DNA of 64,000 bases from an uncultured Bacilli bacterium. GTDB taxonomy: Bacteria; Bacillota_I; Bacilli_A; RF39; UBA660. The notes under the pieces were generated by a model that searched no databases, was not told the origin of the DNA, and saw only the letters and a list, made by a program, of their open reading frames with translations. Where the stretch lies: NCBI GenBank assembly GCA_947626275.1, contig CANQRL010000008.1, positions 1 through 64,000 of the forward strand. Reading direction: 5' to 3'. Both the position numbers and the translations under genes were made by a program. Positions 14,996-23,204 of this stretch are shown here, in pieces. Within the stretch, counting starts at the first letter, position 1. Every line of letters begins with the position of its first letter.

Positions 14996-16744
14996 ATGAA
15001 AAAGAAGCAAGAGTTTAGTAATGTAAAACTGATTTTTCACTATTTAAAGGATGATAAAGGAAAAATAATTATCTATCTAATACTAATGGCAGTAACCTAT
15101 CTTCCTGCTTTATTATCTTCTTTCTTTTGGGGATATGCTATTGAGGGGTTAATTGAAAATTCTATTAATACCTTTCTCTTCTTTCTATTTTTAAGAGAGG
15201 GGCTTCACATTTTATTTTATTGTATCTTATCGGTTCCTAGAGATTTACTCTACAATTATTTAGAGATCAAATTCTCTAAAGCAGTTATTAAAGACTTATA
15301 TCATAAAGTAACTGAGATGCCAGCTATTGCCTTTGAAAATATTGGGGTAGGAGAATTTATTAACCGGATGACTACCGATCCAGATCGAGTTATGGACTTA
15401 CTTGGAAAACTAATTAAAATGGGTTGTCGAGCAATCGTTGTGGTGGTTGTCTTAGCGCTTGCTTTTTCAACTTCCGTTATTCTAGGTATTGAGATTGTCA
15501 TCTTTAGTGTGATTATGGGTTATATCTCTGCGAAATTCTTTCCAAAGATTAAGAAGACCCAAGAAAAGATTAAGAAAGATTCTGATATGCAGGTAAAAAC
15601 GGCAACGGAGAATTTAACGGGTATTCGTGAAATTAAAGCCTTAGGTATCAAAGAAAATATTGAGGAAAGAATGTTTGCGCGGATTGATACGCATTTTGTG
15701 GATCAACGAAAAATTCGTAAATATGAGGTTGCGTATTTTAATCTCAATTCGCTTACGTATTTTATTTTGCAGGCTATTATTTTAGCGAGTGCAGGATACT
15801 TAGTTCTTCAGGGAAAAATGACCTATGCTTTGTTCATCGTCTTAGAATCTTATATTTGGAGAATTGATGATGTTGTGGAAAGTCTAAGTGACTTTGGTGT
15901 TAATTATAATAAAGTAAAGGTGTCTTTAAGAAGAATTAATGAAATTGTCAATAATGGTCTTTATGAGGATGAAAAGTTTGGTCCAAAAGAATTAATTGAT
16001 ACAAAGGGAGTCATTCAGTTTAAAGATGTCTACTTCCGGTATCGTGAAGATGAGACAGATACCCTAAAAGGATTGAATTTAACAATAGAGCCAAATAAGA
16101 AGGTAGCTATCATCGGGCGAAGTGGCAATGGAAAGAGTACCATTTTTAACCTTTTGCTCCGCTATTTTGATGCTACAAAAGGAGAAATTCTAATTGATGA
16201 TATCAACATTAAAGATTTAACCGAACAATCGCTTCGTACTAATTTATCCATTATTCGTCAATCTCCTTTCCTTTTCAATCTAAGTATTATGGAAAATTTT
16301 GAATTGGTGAAGAAGGATGTTACGTTAGAAGAGGTTAGGGAAGTATGTAAAAGAGCGTATATTGACGATTATATTATGAGTCTACCAAAGCAATATGAAA
16401 CGATCATTGGAGAAGGTGGAGTTAATTTATCAGGTGGACAAAAGCAACGTATTGCGATTGCTCGAACTCTTCTTATCAATACCAAAATTATTTTATTTGA
16501 TGAGGCTACTAGTGCTCTTGATAACGAAAGCCAAGAATATATTAAGAGAACGATTGATGAATTGACGAAAGACCATACCGTTGTCATTGTCGCACATCGT
16601 CTTTCTACGATTATTGATGCGGATATTATTCACGTGATTGATCAAGGAAGGCTAGTTTCTTCTGGAAGCCATCAAGAACTTTTAGAACATTCCCCTGTTT
16701 ACCAAAGCCTTTATAATAACGAAGCAGCTACGAATCTAGAATAG
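14996..16744 (+). CDS. ABC exporter, fused permease and ATPase
   Basis: A 582-residue half-transporter. An N-terminal six-helix ABC exporter membrane domain (about residues 20-310) is followed by the ATPase: Walker A GRSGNGKST near 374, the Q-loop IIRQSPFLFN near 422, signature LSGGQKQR at 478, Walker B IILFDEATSALD near 500, and the H-loop VIVAHRLST near 530. It has no peptidase domain. It probably acts as a homodimer exporting drugs, lipids or peptides. The 36-codon leader ORF and terminator upstream suggest regulated expression. The LMW phosphatase gene follows after 7 nt. Confidence 0.93.
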   Translation: MKKKQEFSNVKLIFHYLKDDKGKIIIYLILMAVTYLPALLSSFFWGYAIEGLIENSINTFLFFLFLREGLHILFYCILSVPRDLLYNYLEIKFSKAVIKDLYHKVTEMPAIAFENIGVGEFINRMTTDPDRVMDLLGKLIKMGCRAIVVVVVLALAFSTSVILGIEIVIFSVIMGYISAKFFPKIKKTQEKIKKDSDMQVKTATENLTGIREIKALGIKENIEERMFARIDTHFVDQRKIRKYEVAYFNLNSLTYFILQAIILASAGYLVLQGKMTYALFIVLESYIWRIDDVVESLSDFGVNYNKVKVSLRRINEIVNNGLYEDEKFGPKELIDTKGVIQFKDVYFRYREDETDTLKGLNLTIEPNKKVAIIGRSGNGKSTIFNLLLRYFDATKGEILIDDINIKDLTEQSLRTNLSIIRQSPFLFNLSIMENFELVKKDVTLEEVREVCKRAYIDDYIMSLPKQYETIIGEGGVNLSGGQKQRIAIARTLLINTKIILFDEATSALDNESQEYIKRTIDELTKDHTVVIVAHRLSTIIDADIIHVIDQGRLVSSGSHQELLEHSPVYQSLYNNEAATNLE

Positions 16745-16751
16745 AAGGATT

Positions 16752-17189
16752 ATGAGAAAAGTATTATTTGTCTGTCTTGGAAATATCTGTAGATCTCCAA
16801 TGGCAGAGATGATTTTGAAAGAATTAGTACGAAGAAAAGGCTTAGAGGGAAGTTATTGGATTTCTTCTTGTGGAATTAGTAACGAGGAGGAAGGAAACGA
16901 TATTTACCTTCCTGCGAAGAGAAAACTATGGAATGAAGATATTCCTATAGAATCAAGAAAAGCGAGAAAGATAACGCAGGAAGAGATAGATACGTATGAT
17001 GATATTTTGGTTATGGAACGGTCTCATCGGGAGCATCTTTTAAGAATGTATCGGGTAGATTATCCAGAAAAGATAAGAACTTTACTATCCTATGATATAG
17101 AAGATCCTTGGTATAGTGGAGATTTTGACACGGTCTATGAAGAAATTTTAGAAGGATGTCAAAAATATTTAGATGAAAAAAAGTTATAA
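16752..17189 (+). CDS. Low-molecular-weight protein-tyrosine phosphatase
   Basis: A 145-residue cytoplasmic phosphatase. The active-site loop CLGNICRS is at residues 8-15 with nucleophile C8, and the DPWY motif with the general acid aspartate is near residue 118. Length matches the family. It follows the ABC exporter gene by 7 nt, so they are co-transcribed. Such enzymes act on tyrosine-phosphorylated proteins, often in capsule control; here no tyrosine kinase is visible nearby. Confidence 0.92.
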   Translation: MRKVLFVCLGNICRSPMAEMILKELVRRKGLEGSYWISSCGISNEEEGNDIYLPAKRKLWNEDIPIESRKARKITQEEIDTYDDILVMERSHREHLLRMYRVDYPEKIRTLLSYDIEDPWYSGDFDTVYEEILEGCQKYLDEKKL

Positions 17190-17223
17190 ACAATGATGTT
17201 TAAAGTTATAAACAATGATGTTT
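17180..17223 (+). repeat. 22-bp tandem duplication at the end of the phosphatase gene
   Basis: AAAGTTATAAACAATGATGT plus TT occurs twice with a 22-nt offset. The first copy contains the end and stop codon of the phosphatase gene; the second forms the 5' arm and loop of the terminator. Confidence 0.85.
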
Positions 17224-17233
17224 ATAACTTTTT
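17202..17233. terminator. Terminator between convergent genes
   Basis: AAAGTTATAAAC (17202-17213) pairs with GTTTATAACTTT (17220-17231) around a 6-nt loop. T-tracts exist in both directions. Confidence 0.8.
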
Positions 17234-18527
17234 ATTTATAGACATATTCTTTTACAATTTCTCTTTCTGAATGATCTAAAGCACAATCTTTAACCAGTTG
17301 TGCATATTCGTCATCTTCTCCAGCAATCGTTTTTCCTGTTAAGACAATACTAGAGCTAATTTGACTAATACAGTTTTGGAGGATACGATCTACTTTTTGT
17401 GGTTGATAGACAATTTCGACTTGTCGAAAAGCTTCATTGCCTTCTCTTTTTGATATTTGGTAAGAATACTTTGTGCATCCATTAGCGATGTCACGGAAGA
17501 AACTTTCAATAACGGCTAAAATATCAAAAGAATGTTCTATATTTCCCCGATATTTTTGGTCTAACATGGTTCTAGTTAGATGGATACCGGCCGTATAGGC
17601 AAAATTAGCGAGGATATCTGCTCTTTTTTGTGTTTCAGAAGAGAGTAGGGATTCCTCACTTTCGATTCCTTGGAAGAAGGAAATAAGATTTGTGAATAAA
17701 ACTTCGCGGTTAAAAGAAACTCCCTCTTTGGCAAGCTGACGAATAGCGGAACGAAAATATTTAGAAACTACCTCGAAATGAATAGAGTTTTGATAGTGCT
17801 TTTTGACATTATTTGCAAGGTTATCTGCTTCTTCAATTAAAACAAAATCGGCATCTTTATAGATAGGATCAATTACCGAATAGCGTTCATTACCGACGAG
17901 TGTTTCGTGAGAGATAATCGTACATCCTTCTTGATAAATAGATTGCGCCATCAAGCGATAACGACATTTAGAATAGTATTGACACTTTTGAAAGCTACAA
18001 TTTTTAACATGTATCTTTTCCCAATCAACATCGGAAAGGGTTTCCCAATCTTGACGTTTAAATAATTGCGGATGAAGTTGATAGGAAAAAGAGGCTTGTT
18101 GTAACGTTTCTTCTTCTCTTTGACGAGCATGCTTTTGGAGTCTTCTTAAACAAAGGTAGTTTTCTTCACCTTCTAAAGCATGAACAGGAAGATCAATTTC
18201 TAGTAATTGAGAAAGTTCTTTTATTTTGTCTTGTATCTTAATAGCTGCTTCGAAAGAAGAAGTGGCAATGATAAAACGATTAAAATAAGTACTATTTTGA
18301 TAAGCTAGTAAAGTAGGAATTAAATAAGCGGAAATTGCTTCTCTTTCTTCTTGAATCAGCAGGATTTGATTTTCCATAATGGCATCTTCGATATCGTATA
18401 AGAAAAGCTCTAAATCCTCCTCTAATTTACAGGTTTTTATCGCTTTTTCGACTTGTTTTCCAAATCCCTTTGAGGCAAGGTCTTTCCTTCGCTTTTCCTG
18501 TTTTGATTGTGCGAAAATAGATGACAT
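17232..18527 (-). CDS. DinG/XPD-type helicase relative lacking ATPase motifs
   Basis: A 431-residue protein that follows the first helicase domain of DinG. The four cluster cysteines are kept: C126 in ENYLCLRRL, and C177, C182, C188 with exactly the DinG spacing (C-x4-C-x5-C). Motif Ia-like FIIATSSFEAAIKIQ (about 85-99), CTIISHETLV (202-211) and motif III-like SSIVLTGKTI near residue 388 also align. The Walker A position reads ILLIQEEREAISAYLIP, with no GxGKT, and the DEAH box reads IEEADN. The second helicase domain is absent. It is therefore unlikely to be an active helicase; DNA or RNA binding through an iron-sulfur domain is possible. No frameshift is seen. Confidence 0.7.
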   Translation of the reverse strand: MSSIFAQSKQEKRRKDLASKGFGKQVEKAIKTCKLEEDLELFLYDIEDAIMENQILLIQEEREAISAYLIPTLLAYQNSTYFNRFIIATSSFEAAIKIQDKIKELSQLLEIDLPVHALEGEENYLCLRRLQKHARQREEETLQQASFSYQLHPQLFKRQDWETLSDVDWEKIHVKNCSFQKCQYYSKCRYRLMAQSIYQEGCTIISHETLVGNERYSVIDPIYKDADFVLIEEADNLANNVKKHYQNSIHFEVVSKYFRSAIRQLAKEGVSFNREVLFTNLISFFQGIESEESLLSSETQKRADILANFAYTAGIHLTRTMLDQKYRGNIEHSFDILAVIESFFRDIANGCTKYSYQISKREGNEAFRQVEIVYQPQKVDRILQNCISQISSSIVLTGKTIAGEDDEYAQLVKDCALDHSEREIVKEYVYK

Positions 18528-18554
18528 AGTATTCCCCTTTCAAATCGGGAAATT

Positions 18555-18563
18555 ATTATAGCA
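18555..18563 (-). promoter_or_regulatory. Extended -10 promoter of the DinG-like gene
   Basis: On the minus strand the sequence is TGCTATAAT, about 28 nt before the start codon. AAAGGGGAA is the ribosome binding site. Confidence 0.55.
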
Positions 18564-18583
18564 TGGGGAATTTGAAAATGCAA

Positions 18584-18611
18584 ATAAAAAAAGCAATCGG
18601 TTGGATTGCTT
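18584..18611 (-). terminator. Terminator of the PP2C gene
   Basis: AAGCAATC (18591-18598) pairs with GATTGCTT (18604-18611), and the minus-strand T-tract corresponds to the A-run at 18584-18590. The PP2C stop codon overlaps the stem. Confidence 0.75.
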
Positions 18612-19467
18612 AAATGTATTGACTAGTTTTAAAGTATAATGCTACAGAAGCATTATCTTTTCCATTTTGTGGACAATAGAATTCTTTTCCTTTGGGAATT
18701 CTTTTCGCAGGTTTTCCGTATACTGCTTCTTGAATAATGGTATGTGCTAAATTTTCTTTTTTCGTATGAACTAATTGCTTAATTTTAGAATCGGATAAAC
18801 AATCGGTCACACCATCCGTAAATAATAAAATGCCATCATAAGAACCGTTTTCTAAAACGGTAATATCTGGTTTGGTATTATAATCTGGACCAATGCACTT
18901 TGTAATAAGAGTACTTTTTTTATGAAAACGCATCTCTTCCTTTTTCAAAGCTCCCTGCTCGTAGTAAATCCAAACGAGAGAATCGTCTTTGGTGACTTGT
19001 TCCATTTCTTTTCCTTTAACCGTATAGGCTCTCGAATCACCGATATTAGCAACTACCGTATCGGTTTCATTGATAACGGCACAAGTAAGAGTTGTTGCGC
19101 ATCCGGTCCGATTGGATTTTACGATATAGAGATAGTTATTGATAAAACGAATAATTTGCGTTAGATATTTGGATAGACGACTAGTATTGTTGATTTTGTC
19201 TTGTGACTGGTTCTTAAACCATTTTTCTAAGGTCTGGATAGCAAAATTAGAAGCAACTTCCCCTGATTCTCTTCCGCCAACCCCATCAGCAACTGCCAAA
19301 AGTTTTAGATTATCATTTTCGGGGTGAGTGATGGTAATGACACAATCTTCGTTGTTGCCTCTAGCAAGACCTATATCTGTCAGCGAATCCAATACATCCT
19401 CTTGTTTATTTATCTTTTCATTTGTTTTATTTGATACTCTTTTTGTTTTTGAAAACAAAGCGAACAC
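18610..19467 (-). CDS. PP2C-family serine/threonine phosphatase
   Basis: A 285-residue metal-dependent phosphatase. Typical motifs are ARGNNEDC, LLAVADGVGG, TTLTCAVI, VANIGDSRAY, GILLFTDGVTDCLSD and NGKDNASVALYF, which together hold the metal-binding aspartates. The longer in-frame start at 19506 is rejected: GTG at 19467 has AGGAGGGA at the right distance. A strong sigma-A type promoter precedes it. No partner Ser/Thr kinase is in the window. Divergent from a coiled-coil gene pair. Confidence 0.92.
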   Translation of the reverse strand: MFALFSKTKRVSNKTNEKINKQEDVLDSLTDIGLARGNNEDCVITITHPENDNLKLLAVADGVGGRESGEVASNFAIQTLEKWFKNQSQDKINNTSRLSKYLTQIIRFINNYLYIVKSNRTGCATTLTCAVINETDTVVANIGDSRAYTVKGKEMEQVTKDDSLVWIYYEQGALKKEEMRFHKKSTLITKCIGPDYNTKPDITVLENGSYDGILLFTDGVTDCLSDSKIKQLVHTKKENLAHTIIQEAVYGKPAKRIPKGKEFYCPQNGKDNASVALYFKTSQYI

Positions 19468-19496
19468 AAAAATCCCTCCTAAAAAAGATAGTTTGT

Positions 19497-19525
19497 ATAA
19501 TACCATGTTTGACGAATTTTGTCAA
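19497..19525 (-). promoter_or_regulatory. Promoter of the PP2C gene
   Basis: On the minus strand TTGACA (plus 19525-19520) and TATTAT (plus 19502-19497) are 17 nt apart. Confidence 0.7.
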
Positions 19526-19577
19526 ATGAGAAAAATAGAAGAAAAAAAGTTTGCCTCTTGTTTTATTTCCCATAAAT

Positions 19578-19586
19578 TGATATACT
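19578..19586 (+). promoter_or_regulatory. Extended -10 promoter of the coiled-coil gene
   Basis: TGATATACT precedes the ATG at 19624 by 37 nt, which supports that start over the GTG at 19591. Confidence 0.5.
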
Positions 19587-19623
19587 ATTAGTGGATAAAA
19601 AGAATAGATTGGGGAAAATTTGT

Positions 19624-20910
19624 ATGGAGCAAGTTTTAGAGAGCGTTTTAACGCGACTTGAGAAAATCTCGCAAACACTTGCAGTTTCTCAAGAAAAACT
19701 ACAATTAGAACTAGAACTACGAGATATTGCTATCGTTATAAGCCGTATTGAAAATGCAGTAGATATTGCTCAATATAACGATAAGAAACTAGATCTCTTT
19801 TTAACCAACGCTCCTCTCGATTCTGCGATTACCCGTGATAGTGTCAATTTGGCATGTACTATTATTAGTTTATCCAATCATCCAGCTGTTAAAACAGGAA
19901 AAAGATATCAAGATGCGGTTGCTGTTTTAGAGCAATTAAAAGCTTATGCAAATACTTATGCGGAATTAAAAAGTGATTTGATTGATGAAAAAGCAAGAAC
20001 CGATAATGATCGCTACCTAGTAGATGAATTAGCGTCACGAATTAAAAACCAGCAAGTAGTAGATATCGAAAAGTATTTGGATGTTTTAAAACGATTAGTT
20101 TACGATAGTGAAGAAGTAGAATGTCTCAATGTTGTAACGGTTATCGTTAAAAAGAATGCTGAGATTATTGATCGTCAAATTGGTACTGATTATTATGCAG
20201 AAGTAACCGAATATCAAGCTCTTTTAGATCAATATGAGAGTAGATATCAGCAACTTCAAAAGAAAGATATTACCAATATTTATCTAGATAATATTGAAGA
20301 ATTATTAGAAAAAGAAAAAATTACTTTGGAAGAAGCTAAGAGTATGCTTCCAAATGAAGACGAAATCTATGAGTATTTCTTATGGAGATGGATGAATGCT
20401 TTATTAAAAGGCGTTCGTACGAAGAAAACATTTGCAAAAGAGAAATTAGTCGAAGTAGCAACTCTCTATCGGAGTGTTGTGAAATCTAGTAAAGCGGAGG
20501 AAAAACAAGTAATCTATAATACTTGGACCGATTCCGCTATTCCAACATTTGTCTATCGGGATGTTGATAGGGACTTGTTCCATTTAATTTCTCAATTGCG
20601 ACAAGGAAAAGATTCCAACCAAAATGACAATGTTGTTCTTTTGAATAAAGAATTAGGAATTATCAAGAGTGAAAAACATTTCTTATTGTTTAAAGAACTT
20701 CCTTTAAATCATGTGTTAGTAATTACTAGCGGTGATATGAAAGATATGAAAAATGTCATCACACCAGAATTATTACGATTGGTAAGTGTTGCTTATCATA
20801 CGATTGATAATTGGATTATTGGAAAATCAGAAGAGTATTACCGCTTGATGGATATCGCTAACAAGATTGAAAAATACTGGGAAAATAAAAAATTGGTTGA
20901 TATGAGGTGA
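19624..20910 (+). CDS. Uncharacterised helical/coiled-coil protein
   Basis: I do not recognise this 428-residue protein. It has no signal peptide or membrane helix. Residues 1-240 are almost entirely charged helices (for example EKISQTLAVSQEKLQLELEL) with coiled-coil character. Residues 255-420 are more globular, with a YEYFLWRWMNALLKGV segment and an LNHVLVITSGDMKDMKNV segment. GGGGA precedes the ATG. Its stop codon TGA is part of the AGGTGA ribosome binding site of the next gene, so the two are translationally coupled. Functions in envelope or cytoskeletal assembly would be guesses. Confidence 0.7.
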   Translation: MEQVLESVLTRLEKISQTLAVSQEKLQLELELRDIAIVISRIENAVDIAQYNDKKLDLFLTNAPLDSAITRDSVNLACTIISLSNHPAVKTGKRYQDAVAVLEQLKAYANTYAELKSDLIDEKARTDNDRYLVDELASRIKNQQVVDIEKYLDVLKRLVYDSEEVECLNVVTVIVKKNAEIIDRQIGTDYYAEVTEYQALLDQYESRYQQLQKKDITNIYLDNIEELLEKEKITLEEAKSMLPNEDEIYEYFLWRWMNALLKGVRTKKTFAKEKLVEVATLYRSVVKSSKAEEKQVIYNTWTDSAIPTFVYRDVDRDLFHLISQLRQGKDSNQNDNVVLLNKELGIIKSEKHFLLFKELPLNHVLVITSGDMKDMKNVITPELLRLVSVAYHTIDNWIIGKSEEYYRLMDIANKIEKYWENKKLVDMR

Positions 20911-20914
20911 TTGT

Positions 20915-21520
20915 ATGCAGGAGGAAATTAGGAAAGATTTGCTACTCATACTAGAGGACAGGATTGCGAAACAGAAAAAAGAAATAGAAGTAGCTTCAAA
21001 AGAAATCAACCAAGCCGAGGCTTTAGCAAAGTTGATTGCTAGTTTAGAGAGCGATTTAAGAAATTTAAAGTATTACTTTAGAGAGAAGTTAGAATCGGTT
21101 TTAGAGCCATTTTATCGGAAAGAAGAATTAACTGCCATTTTGGATCGTCTAGAGATTATTCGTTTGGCACTTTCTCTCGAATCACAAGGAATTTTTGTGG
21201 ATTTAAATGAGGAAGAATTAAGTATTAAAAATCAATTCATTAATGATTTACAGACGGTTTATCAGAAAGAAGCGAAGAAGATACCTCAGGAAAAAGATAC
21301 TTTCCTCGCTAGTTTAGATGCTAATTTAGCGCATTTAAATGGCATTCATCGAAAACTTAGATTGAATGAAAAGGGAAGCGAAATTCTTCACAAAGATGAA
21401 ATTGATTCTATCATTAGAATTGTTTTGGAAGAACAACCAACCACAGAACATCAAATTTCTATTCTTTGCTTTATCAATCATTTAAATATGCAAATTATTG
21501 ATAAAAAAGGAAATAATTAA
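20915..21520 (+). CDS. Uncharacterised coiled-coil protein, partner of the upstream gene
   Basis: A 201-residue cytoplasmic protein with a coiled coil over residues 5-60 (RIAKQKKEIEVASKEINQAE) and helical remainder. It is not recognised. AGGTGATT before its ATG contains the stop codon of the previous gene. Coupled translation suggests the two proteins form a complex. Confidence 0.7.
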   Translation: MQEEIRKDLLLILEDRIAKQKKEIEVASKEINQAEALAKLIASLESDLRNLKYYFREKLESVLEPFYRKEELTAILDRLEIIRLALSLESQGIFVDLNEEELSIKNQFINDLQTVYQKEAKKIPQEKDTFLASLDANLAHLNGIHRKLRLNEKGSEILHKDEIDSIIRIVLEEQPTTEHQISILCFINHLNMQIIDKKGNN

Positions 21521-21524
21521 AAAA

Positions 21525-21546
21525 GAACCCTGAAAAATGGGTTTTT
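21525..21546 (+). terminator. Terminator of the coiled-coil gene pair
   Basis: AACCC (21526-21530) pairs with GGGTT (21539-21543), extended by a G-T wobble, and is followed by a T-tract. Confidence 0.6.
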
Positions 21547-21610
21547 CTTTGCAATTTTAGATATTTGTGTTAAAATAAAGGCATTGAAGCGAATATAGGA
21601 GGATTTGGAT

Positions 21611-22279
21611 ATGAAAACAAAAAAGATACTAGCATTCTTAATTGCGCTCTTTTTAATCACTGGCTGTGTAAGACAAAATGTCGAAATGGAAATTGGAAAA
21701 GATGGAAAGGTGAATATGACCGTTATTTCGGCCATTAAGAAAGAGTATGCCGATGAGGGAGAAGAGGCTATCGTTAGTAAAAAGGTATTAGAAGAGATGG
21801 GTTTTTCAACCGAAACCTATGATGAAGATGATTACCTTGGAATTAAAGCTAGTAAACAATATCAATTAGAAGATATTAGTAAAAAGGAAGAGATTTTAGT
21901 TCATCTCGAGGATTTAGGCTCTAGTGATTTTAGTGATGAACAACTTTTCCAAGTAAAACAAGATAATTTTTTGGGAACTAGGTATAAAGGAAATTTCATT
22001 TTTGAATTCAATGGTGCTTCTGCTCCAGCAGAGGATTCGGAAGATTCTTTTGAAGTTTCTTATAAAGTAACCCTTCCATGCAAAGCGAAAAGTCATAATG
22101 CTGATGAAGTAAAAGGAAATACATTAATTTGGAATGTTACCTATGGGGAGACTAAAAAGATAGAATACGAGTTTGTTATGAATGATAAATCTGCATATGT
22201 TTATGGTGGAGTAACAGCAGTTGCCATCGTTCTAGTAGTAGGTATTGTTATCTATTTAAGAAAGAAAAAGACAAATTAA
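21611..22279 (+). CDS. Lipoprotein with C-terminal membrane helix
   Basis: A 222-residue surface protein. The lipobox LITGC gives lipidation at C19. The ectodomain (EMEIGKDGKVNMTVISAIKKEY) resembles LppM/DUF3153-type lipoproteins, and a second anchor helix (about 193-215, VYGGVTAVAIVLVVGIVIYL) ends in RKKKTN. An in-frame TTG at 21605 is too close to AGGAGG; the ATG at 21611 fits. Double anchoring is typical of LppM-like proteins. Function unknown. Confidence 0.8.
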   Translation: MKTKKILAFLIALFLITGCVRQNVEMEIGKDGKVNMTVISAIKKEYADEGEEAIVSKKVLEEMGFSTETYDEDDYLGIKASKQYQLEDISKKEEILVHLEDLGSSDFSDEQLFQVKQDNFLGTRYKGNFIFEFNGASAPAEDSEDSFEVSYKVTLPCKAKSHNADEVKGNTLIWNVTYGETKKIEYEFVMNDKSAYVYGGVTAVAIVLVVGIVIYLRKKKTN

Positions 22280-22303
22280 AAAGGATTTAAGAATCCTTTT
22301 TTT
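22278..22303. terminator. Bidirectional terminator between convergent genes
   Basis: AAAAAGGATT (22278-22287) pairs with AATCCTTTTT (22292-22301) around a TAAG loop. Confidence 0.75.
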
Positions 22304-23111
22304 ATAGTTTTAAAAACTTTTTATAGTTTAAGTAAGCCTTCTCACTTTTCCAATAGTTTCCATATTCATCACGGAAGAAATTAGAAATAGGGAAGAGTGG
22401 CTTCTTTTTCTTTTTAGCGGTTAATACCTCTACATTTTCAATCTCTTCACTTTTTTGTTTTTCTAACTGTTCTGTTAAAGTATAAGTAAATCCATTGATT
22501 TTAGCGCGGTTATCAAATAACTGGTAGTTTCTTCGCCATAGATAATTACCACAGTCTGAATATTCTTCAATAGAAATTCCACTGGAACTTAATTTTTCTT
22601 CAAACTCATCCCATGCATAAATAGCAGATATTTCGGGGTTTAGCATTTCTTTTCCGTGTCTTTGAATGTAACGAAAATACGCTAAATCACTATTATCGGT
22701 ATCCCCTTCTTTTTCAATTATCTCTTTGATAGAATCCGTAATTTTAGCTGCTGCAATACGATATTTTTTGTTACCAACAGGCATTCTTACAATCAGCGTA
22801 TCTTTTTTATTTTCTTTTTTGATAATTTGAAATTCGATTGGTACAACAGCGATGGTCTCAAATAGACTGTAGGGATCTGTTGGAGAAAATAGTTCCAAAG
22901 CAAAAGGTAGGGAAAAATCTTCTCTTTTGATTCCGAATTGTTCTGTAAACAATTTTTTTAAATAGATATCACGGCTAATCCAGTCCTTTGTATGTTCATA
23001 GATAATCTGATATTCTTCATTGGAAAGGAATGATTCTAGTGGCACCATTTGGTCAAGAATTTGGTCTAGTGCTGGTAGAGCCATCGATAAACTTTTGGTA
23101 ATAAAGGCCAT
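22302..23111 (-). CDS. Uncharacterised cytoplasmic protein
   Basis: A 269-residue protein I do not recognise. It has no membrane helix. Residues 85-130 look like a beta-rich stretch (FETIAVVPIEFQIIKKENKK, DTLIVRMPVGNKKYRIA). The C terminus has a lysine run followed by FPISNFFRDEYGNYWKSEKA. A GTG at 23120 is in frame, but GGGGTGA lies correctly before the ATG at 23111. Confidence 0.65.
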   Translation of the reverse strand: MAFITKSLSMALPALDQILDQMVPLESFLSNEEYQIIYEHTKDWISRDIYLKKLFTEQFGIKREDFSLPFALELFSPTDPYSLFETIAVVPIEFQIIKKENKKDTLIVRMPVGNKKYRIAAAKITDSIKEIIEKEGDTDNSDLAYFRYIQRHGKEMLNPEISAIYAWDEFEEKLSSSGISIEEYSDCGNYLWRRNYQLFDNRAKINGFTYTLTEQLEKQKSEEIENVEVLTAKKKKKPLFPISNFFRDEYGNYWKSEKAYLNYKKFLKL

Positions 23112-23204
23112 GACATTCACCCCATTCTATTCAAATACAGTATATCTTCTTTGGGTGGATAAGTCAATTCCTTTTCACGAATTCCCTTTTGAAAGTGTAA
23201 AGTA

